DNA of 11,781 bases from assembly GCA_001787455.1 (NCBI GenBank), contig MFXA01000005.1:1-11781 (forward strand), in the 5' to 3' direction. Of the stretch, positions 7,799 to 11,781 are shown one piece after another. The number at the start of each line of letters is the position of its first letter. Within the stretch, counting starts at the first letter, position 1. The position numbers and the translations under genes are program-made. The notes below the pieces were generated by a model, which was not told where the DNA came from, did no database searches, and saw only the letters and a program-made list of their open reading frames with translations. The DNA comes from Candidatus Peregrinibacteria bacterium RIFCSPLOWO2_01_FULL_39_12. GTDB taxonomy: Bacteria; Patescibacteriota; Gracilibacteria; UBA1369; LOWO2-01-FULL-3.

Positions 7799-8436
7799 TC
7801 AAATACATAAAAAAAATTCAAAAAAGAGATATTATAATACTTGCAATCGCTTTTGTTTTTGGTTTTTTTGTGGTTGTGCAAAGCAGATCGTTCAGAAATG
7901 CAAATGAGATATTTATAAGAGATATGCAAAGCAATATTTTTCAGGAAATAAAAATTCTTAAAGAAAAAAACGAAAATTTACGAAAAGAAACTGTTGATCT
8001 TGAAGGGACTTTGTCTCAGCTAAAAGACCAAAATCAGGCTTTGGGTGCCATTAAAGACCAAATTGATAAATATAAAAAGCTTGACGGCGGCGCACCTGTG
8101 TTTGGCTCCGGTATATCTGTGGAACTTACCGGCAGTATCACCACTCCATGGGCAACGGATTTTATAAACGAGCTGTTTAATTCAGGAGCGCAGACTGTGG
8201 CAATAAACGGCATAAGGATTACAAATAAAACCATAGGATTCGATACCCTGCCGAAAGGGCAGATCGTTCTTAACGGAAGCATTCTTTCCTCTCCGTATGT
8301 TTTTGACGCCATTGGCGACTCCTCTACCCTAACTAAGACGCTTGAGCTTCCCAATGGAATTTTAAGCCGTATAAAAAGCGCTTTTAAAGACCTTAAGGCT
8401 GAAATTACCCCGAAAGAGGTTATTCATATGGAGTAA
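7795..8436 (+). CDS. DUF881 family membrane protein, second copy
   Basis: The 213-aa product repeats the architecture of the preceding gene: a membrane helix at about 12-29, a strong coiled coil at 45-97 rich in Lys and Glu, and a DUF881 domain from about 98. Matching blocks are VFGSGISVELTG (102-113), INELFNSGAQTVAINGIRI (124-142) and SPYVFDAIGD (166-175). It is clearly a diverged paralogue of its neighbour, aligned in order across the whole domain. Its start codon shares ATGA with the upstream stop, typical of translational coupling and of products that may form a hetero-oligomer. AGAAG just before the ATG could act as a weak ribosome-binding site. The 3' end overlaps the convergent DNA-binding gene by 17 bp. 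Function is unknown. Confidence 0.88.
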   Translation: MIKYIKKIQKRDIIILAIAFVFGFFVVVQSRSFRNANEIFIRDMQSNIFQEIKILKEKNENLRKETVDLEGTLSQLKDQNQALGAIKDQIDKYKKLDGGAPVFGSGISVELTGSITTPWATDFINELFNSGAQTVAINGIRITNKTIGFDTLPKGQIVLNGSILSSPYVFDAIGDSSTLTKTLELPNGILSRIKSAFKDLKAEITPKEVIHME

Positions 8437-9100
8437 ATAAAAATAGAAGCCACAACGGTTGTAACGCAAGTATAACGAGAAGCAGAATTAAAAATATTCT
8501 CTTGTTGAACTGTGCGTATTTAAGCTTAAGTGAAAGTGTTTTTATGAAGGTTGTTGATTCTTCAATCTGGGTTTTCAGGGTTTCTTCTGTCTTCTTTTTT
8601 TCGTAGCTTTCCTTATGATATTCAAGCATCGGCACGCTGTTCCTGACTTGGCATTCCAATTGTCCCACCCTGTAATTTGCGATTTCCAGTCGTTCCTGCT
8701 TGATGTTTAGTTCTTCTTTCAGTTCGGTATATAATTTTTTGTAAATTTCGTTTCCCGGGTCTATTTTCCTTTTTTGAGTAGACAAAATACTGACCGGTTC
8801 CTGCTCGATTACTTCCGAAGTGTCTACATTGTCTACGTCGCTGTCTACTTTGTCCACCCCGCTGTCTATAGACATTTTAGATGTAGACATGTCTACTTTG
8901 TCTATAGTCACCCCTCTTAACTTTTCCCGCTTGAAATCCTCTATATCCTCTTTATTCAGCCATATTCTCCCACTAATAACCTGACTGGATAATTTTTTAG
9001 ACTTAATATGCCTGTCCAGTGTCCTGATCGAGGCTTTTAGCAATCTACTAGCGGCTTCGCGGCTAAAATTATACTGCTTTTGGATGTTGTCTACTTGCAT
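8420..9100 (-). CDS. Predicted membrane-anchored helix-turn-helix DNA-binding protein
   Basis: I do not recognise a named family, but the layout of this 226-aa protein is clear. Residues 12-57 form a MerR/excisionase-type helix-turn-helix (SREAASRLLKASIRTLDRHI, then a wing and IWLNKEDIEDF). Residues 64-97 are a Val-Asp-rich linker. Residues 114-195 are highly charged and probably a coiled coil. Residues 201-222 are a hydrophobic C-terminal membrane helix, so the DNA-binding end should face the cytoplasm. The linker and the first codons contain many copies of TGTCTA/TAGACA that also fill the upstream region, suggesting that the protein binds its own gene. The architecture recalls RacA of Bacillus (HTH plus coiled coil, linking DNA to the cell pole) and, for sites inside the gene, lambda O; these are analogies, not homology claims. 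The ATG at 9100 places the HTH at the N terminus. A conventional transcription factor is the simplest alternative. Confidence 0.85.
   Translation of the reverse strand: MQVDNIQKQYNFSREAASRLLKASIRTLDRHIKSKKLSSQVISGRIWLNKEDIEDFKREKLRGVTIDKVDMSTSKMSIDSGVDKVDSDVDNVDTSEVIEQEPVSILSTQKRKIDPGNEIYKKLYTELKEELNIKQERLEIANYRVGQLECQVRNSVPMLEYHKESYEKKKTEETLKTQIEESTTFIKTLSLKLKYAQFNKRIFLILLLVILALQPLWLLFLFTPYE
8863..8874. promoter_or_regulatory. Perfect palindrome TGTCTATAGACA, copy inside the HTH gene
   Basis: This 12-bp perfect dyad encodes part of the Met-Ser-Ile-Asp stretch of the linker. The identical palindrome is found at 9117-9128, upstream of the gene. A near copy, TGTCTATAGTCA at 8899-8910, differs at one base. 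An exact 12-bp dyad shared between a coding and a non-coding position strongly suggests a protein-binding site. Confidence 0.65.
8883..8896. promoter_or_regulatory. Perfect 14-bp palindrome GTAGACATGTCTAC
   Basis: Here the two half-sites are in the opposite order (TAGACA then TGTCTA) compared with the TGTCTATAGACA dyads. It lies inside the linker-coding region of the HTH gene. Both arrangements being perfect suggests that the hexamer half-site is the recognised unit and that its orientation is flexible. Confidence 0.6.
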
Positions 9101-9116
9101 ATTTCTTGTCTAGTAA

Positions 9117-9128
9117 TGTCTATAGACA
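9117..9128. promoter_or_regulatory. Perfect palindrome TGTCTATAGACA, copy upstream of the HTH gene
   Basis: This copy is centred about 22 bp upstream of the HTH start codon, where an autorepressor would block transcription. It is flanked by half-sites at 9107 and 9145. I could not place a confident -10/-35 pair for the - strand gene here; TTGACG (complement of 9155-9160) is a possible -35 without a good partner. Confidence 0.65.
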
Positions 9129-9202
9129 GTGTATGGACAGACTATAGACAATTCCGTCAAAGATTCTATATCGTTTGTCTACTCGTGTCTATACTTTCTG
9201 TG

Positions 9203-9231
9203 TTTACTTTCGTTATTTTAAACCCCATAAT
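9203..9231 (+). promoter_or_regulatory. Possible promoter of the FG-GAP gene
   Basis: TTTACT (9203-9208), a 17-bp spacer and CATAAT (9226-9231) match four and five consensus bases. It lies just downstream of the last TGTCTA site (9186-9191), so a protein bound to the array could influence it. The expected start near 9238 leaves about 45 nt before the ATG at 9284. The surrounding 9195-9300 stretch is very AT-rich, which makes chance matches more likely. Confidence 0.35.
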
Positions 9232-9283
9232 GATTTTCGTTCTTCGTTTATTTGATATTTAATTGATTTTTTTAGATATTCTT

Positions 9284-11440
9284 ATGGTTTTTATATTAAA
9301 AATCAGATATAAGTTTATTGTTCTTATCTTTTCTGTTTTTCTTGCTTCTTTTTTGCCCTTTATAGAGGTTTTTGCCGCTACAAAGACTTATGAGTCGTTT
9401 ATTTCCACGGATTTGTCTAAAATTGAATTTTCAGGGACTTTCCCGGGTGGACAATTCGGTTCAGCTATAGCTTCAGGAGACTTTAACGGGGATGGCATTG
9501 ATGATCTTTTTGTCGGTTCTCCGTTTACATCCGTACATGAAATGCAATGGAACGGTTCTTTAAGCATTATTTTTGGCGGCGAGAGCGGTGATCGGAATGA
9601 ATTGGTATATTATGGTGATAATTCCGGGGATCAACTTGGGACTGCCATAGCTTCCGGCGACTTTGATAATGACGGATTTTCCGACGTTGCTGTTTCCGCT
9701 TATTACGCCTCGGTTGATGACAAAAATTCTTCCGATAAAGAAAACCGTCCGGGTAAAGTGTATGTTATTTATGGAAATTCGGGTTTAAGTGATCAGTCGG
9801 CTTTGGATAGTCAGACGGGTAGTCAATTGCATAGTCAATTGAGTAGTCAAAATGACGATTCTATTTCAAATAAGTCCGCCCGTCAGTTTGCCGGAAAAAA
9901 TTCCGGAGATAATTTTGGGTTGGCTTTAGAAGTTTCTGATATTAACAATGATGATATAGATGATCTGCTTGTCGGCGCACCGCAGGCTTTAACTTCCAAC
10001 AGCGGGAATGCGGGAGCTGTTTATGCGTATTTCGGATCGGACGTAAGTTTATCTGCGGAAAAAAATATTACGTTTTATGGACATCATTTTGGAGAAAAAT
10101 TCGGATCTTCCATAGCTTCCGGCGATTTTACCGGTGATGGAAAAACCGATTTGGTTATTTCCGCTTATTTGGCTCACTTTGACGAATTAAGCCAAGTCGG
10201 CAGAGTATACCTTTATTATGGGCTGAAAAAAAATCCTTCTGTAGTGAAGCTTGAAACCACATCATTGCGCGGAAAATCCGAAAAAGAATGGTTTGGATTT
10301 GATTTGGATATTAAGGATATAAACGGAGATAAAAAAGATGATATTGCCATATCTTCTTTGCCCTTGAACGGGGATAGAAAAGAAAATAAGATTTCAATAT
10401 TTTATGGAAGAAAAAAATTCTCCGAGAATATTTCTCCCGATATAGTTATTTCCGAACCAATAAATCAATCTTTGATTGGAGCCGATGTACTGATGGCCAA
10501 TCTGGAAGGGGATAATAAAGCTGACATTATTATAGGCGCTCCCGGGATAAGCAATATTAAAAGCTCTGATGCTGGCGATGTGTATATTATCTATGGCGGA
10601 AGTGAAGATTTTAAGCCTTATTACAGCATTGAATCGTTCAATATGGATTCTCTTATCAATGGCGAGGATTTTGACGACTGGTTTGGGTACGGGCTTGATA
10701 CGCTGGATTTTAATGCGGATGGGTTTTTGGATCTTGCAATCGGTTCCAGATATTCCGATACAAAAAACGGTGTAAATAATGGCAAGGTTTTTATTTTGCT
10801 TGGGGATGGCAACCCTTTTGGCAGAATCAAGCAAATAGTAAGCAAGGCTGATAAAGAAATAACTCGCGGAAGGCTTGTAAGTGTAGTTTTAAAAAACTTG
10901 GACTTAAAGAATAAAAAAGCCGATTACATACAAGCATGTTACAACTTTAAAGAATTTTGCCTGTTTAATTTTATGGCAATGTCTTCTTATAACGATATTC
11001 AGCTTGATCCTTATTTAGTGCTTTACCCTGACGTACAACCTAACCATCAATATTTTGACGATATAAATACGGCAACTATTCTCGGCCTTGTTAACGGCAG
11101 TATGAATGATAAAGACAGCCCTTTTTATCCGGATAAGCCTGTCACAAGAATTCAGGCTTTAAAAATTGTTCTTGGAGCCGCTGATCTTGTCCCTTCAAAA
11201 TACCAATTTGAACTCATAGCGATGCTCGGGTCTTATAAAAATTTGCTTAATCAATCCACTAATTTTACCGATATAGATACCAAAATTTCTTATATGTGGT
11301 GGTACCCAAGATATGTAAATTTTGCCTTGGAGCACGACATTATTGATGAATCGGATTACTTCAGACCCGATGAAAATATTACCGCATCCGAATTGAACGA
11401 TCTTATAAGCAGGACTTTGAATTATTTAAATTCTCAATAA
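9284..11440 (+). CDS. Secreted FG-GAP beta-propeller protein with SLH-like C terminus
   Basis: The 718-aa product begins with a signal peptide (basic start, hydrophobic core, probable cleavage after Ala31 in EVFA). Seven FG-GAP repeats follow, at about residues 55-82, 115-141, 208-234, 268-296, 333-360, 396-421 and 463-490. Most have a calcium-loop pattern such as DFNGDGIDD, DFDNDGFSD, DFTGDGKTD and DFNADGFLD; the sixth (NLEGDNKAD) is degraded. Seven repeats suggest one closed seven-bladed propeller like that of integrin alpha chains. The rest contains SLH-like segments: a partial one near 523-541 (ITRGRLVSVVLKNLDL), one at about 581-633 (YPDVQ through FYPDKPVTRIQAL) and one at about 661-715 (FTDID through FRPDENI). 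These could hold the protein on the cell surface. An in-frame TTG at 9263 would add seven residues; the ATG gives a cleaner signal peptide. The ligand is unknown. Confidence 0.9.
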   Translation: MVFILKIRYKFIVLIFSVFLASFLPFIEVFAATKTYESFISTDLSKIEFSGTFPGGQFGSAIASGDFNGDGIDDLFVGSPFTSVHEMQWNGSLSIIFGGESGDRNELVYYGDNSGDQLGTAIASGDFDNDGFSDVAVSAYYASVDDKNSSDKENRPGKVYVIYGNSGLSDQSALDSQTGSQLHSQLSSQNDDSISNKSARQFAGKNSGDNFGLALEVSDINNDDIDDLLVGAPQALTSNSGNAGAVYAYFGSDVSLSAEKNITFYGHHFGEKFGSSIASGDFTGDGKTDLVISAYLAHFDELSQVGRVYLYYGLKKNPSVVKLETTSLRGKSEKEWFGFDLDIKDINGDKKDDIAISSLPLNGDRKENKISIFYGRKKFSENISPDIVISEPINQSLIGADVLMANLEGDNKADIIIGAPGISNIKSSDAGDVYIIYGGSEDFKPYYSIESFNMDSLINGEDFDDWFGYGLDTLDFNADGFLDLAIGSRYSDTKNGVNNGKVFILLGDGNPFGRIKQIVSKADKEITRGRLVSVVLKNLDLKNKKADYIQACYNFKEFCLFNFMAMSSYNDIQLDPYLVLYPDVQPNHQYFDDINTATILGLVNGSMNDKDSPFYPDKPVTRIQALKIVLGAADLVPSKYQFELIAMLGSYKNLLNQSTNFTDIDTKISYMWWYPRYVNFALEHDIIDESDYFRPDENITASELNDLISRTLNYLNSQ
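9809..9850 (+). repeat. Imperfect 12-bp tandem repeat encoding Ser-Gln-x-x
   Basis: Units starting at 9809, 9821, 9833 and 9845 all begin with AGTCA, and the second and third share AGTCAATTG. They encode SQTG, SQLH, SQLS and SQND in a linker between the second and third FG-GAP repeats. The segment is hydrophilic and presumably a flexible surface loop. Such repeats can change copy number by slippage, and one 12-bp unit would keep the frame. Confidence 0.7.
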
Positions 11441-11441
11441 A

Positions 11442-11781
11442 ATGAGAAAACTTACATTCGAGGAGATTAAAAAACTGAAACCTTCCATTGAGGAGGTGAA
11501 AAGAAAAAAAAGAAATCCTGTTTATGCGATGCTGGACAATGTAAGAAGTTTATATAATGTAGGATCCGTTTTTAGAACTTCGGATGCCGTTTTGTTGAAT
11601 AAACTTTTTCTTTGCGGGATAACCGGATGTCCCATGAGAAAAGAAATTTCTAAAACAGCTTTGGGTGCGGAAGACATTGTTCCATGGGAACAAAATGACA
11701 GCTCGACATCTGTCATCAAAAAATTAAAAAAAGCAGGCGTGCAAATAGCGGCAGTTGAGTTAACCGATAAAAGTGTGCAAT
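11442..11781 (+). CDS. SpoU/TrmH-family RNA 2'-O-methyltransferase, 3' end beyond window
   Basis: The first 113 codons are present and the gene runs off the window. The product begins MRKLTFEEIKKLKPSIEEVK and reaches the SPOUT motif 1 NVRSLYNVGSVFRTSDA at residues 33-49, with the conserved Asn, Arg and Gly-x-x-x-Arg-Thr-x-x-Ala pattern. KTALGAEDIVPW (71-82) is typical of small TrmH-like proteins. These enzymes methylate a ribose 2'-OH in tRNA or rRNA using S-adenosylmethionine; the knotted binding site lies in the missing C-terminal half. A charged N-terminal helix of about 25 residues precedes the catalytic domain, and no L30e-like substrate-binding domain is present, so it is a short form. 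The ATG lies 1 bp after the FG-GAP stop, with no evident ribosome-binding site, suggesting co-transcription with an otherwise unrelated gene. The target nucleotide cannot be told from this part. Confidence 0.92.
   Translation, partial: MRKLTFEEIKKLKPSIEEVKRKKRNPVYAMLDNVRSLYNVGSVFRTSDAVLLNKLFLCGITGCPMRKEISKTALGAEDIVPWEQNDSSTSVIKKLKKAGVQIAAVELTDKSVQ

Larger units (their letters stand above)
8778..9194. repeat. Array of TGTCTA/TAGACA sites in and upstream of the HTH gene
   Basis: I count 16 exact copies of TGTCTA or its complement in 417 bp. In + strand terms they start at 8779, 8821, 8830, 8842, 8863, 8869, 8884, 8890, 8899, 9088, 9107, 9117, 9123, 9145, 9176 and 9186. There are also near copies TGTCCA at 8851 and TGGACA at 9134. 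Sites at 8821/8842/8863 and 8830/8851 are 21 bp apart, about two helical turns. A site-free block (8911-9087) matches the part encoding the helix-turn-helix. The remainder lies in the linker-coding region or the intergenic region. I saw only one more copy outside, at 9414-9419. Orientation is mixed and spacing irregular, so this is neither a CRISPR nor a simple tandem repeat. It looks like a multi-site protein-binding array. Confidence 0.85.

Noticed and set aside
229..8436. Alternative genetic code (TGA as Gly or Trp)
   Set aside because: The first DUF881 gene ends with TGA exactly at the overlap with the next start, and no conserved protein needs TGA read through.
8821..8910. CRISPR-like array
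   Set aside because: The repeated unit is only 6-7 bp, occurs in both orientations, has no uniform spacers and lies in a coding region.
9080..9262. A 60-codon + strand open frame encoding a hydrophobic peptide in the intergenic region
   Set aside because: It starts antisense to the HTH gene, much of it is made of the TGTCTA sites and AT-rich DNA, and there is no ribosome-binding site. T-rich DNA gives hydrophobic residues by chance.
9263..9283. TTG start for the FG-GAP protein
   Set aside because: The ATG at 9284 gives a standard signal peptide and no ribosome-binding site favours the TTG. It cannot be fully excluded.

Overview
The window reads as a compact stretch of bacterial chromosome, AT-rich, with the standard bacterial code: TGA ends one gene and is not read through in any confident gene. 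Genes are packed tightly. Spacers of 1 to 25 bp, a 4-nt ATGA overlap and two convergent tail overlaps occur, and Shine-Dalgarno sequences are weak or absent. A long GMP synthase, a divergent class II lysyl-tRNA synthetase, paired DUF881 proteins and an FG-GAP/SLH-like surface protein suggest an uncultivated bacterium, perhaps of the Patescibacteria/CPR type. That assignment is inference from style and gene content, not from a marker gene.

Layout. Bases 1-228 have no gene but hold a run of short hairpins, two of which are followed by the same linker. Bases 229-4946 carry dnaB (replicative helicase), lysS (lysyl-tRNA synthetase) and guaA (GMP synthase) on the + strand, separated by 25 bp and 1 bp, so probably one operon with a likely internal promoter before lysS. 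Bases 5019-6212 encode an unrecognised protein with a very acidic tail. It overlaps by 4 nt, tail to tail, the glutamate racemase gene murI on the - strand (6209-7024). murI diverges from a pair of DUF881 genes (7079-7798 and 7795-8436). The 54-bp space between them contains two interlocked sigma70-like promoters, both placed so that transcription would begin at or next to the start codon, giving leaderless mRNAs.

The most unusual part is 8420-9194. A - strand gene encodes a predicted membrane-anchored DNA-binding protein: an N-terminal MerR/excisionase-type helix-turn-helix, a Val-Asp-rich linker, a long coiled coil and a C-terminal membrane helix. The hexamer TGTCTA or its complement occurs 16 times between 8778 and 9194, including three perfect palindromes. 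It lies both in the upstream region and inside the part of the gene that encodes the linker. The codon pattern indicates that the DNA motif, not the peptide, is what is kept. This looks like a self-contained module of a binding protein plus its own array of sites. It could serve autoregulation, DNA tethering to the membrane (a centromere-like role) or replication control.

Bases 9284-11440 encode a secreted protein with a signal peptide, seven FG-GAP repeats (probably a seven-bladed calcium-binding beta-propeller) and a C-terminal SLH-like region. The window ends inside a SpoU/TrmH-family RNA methyltransferase gene (from 11442) that starts 1 bp after it.
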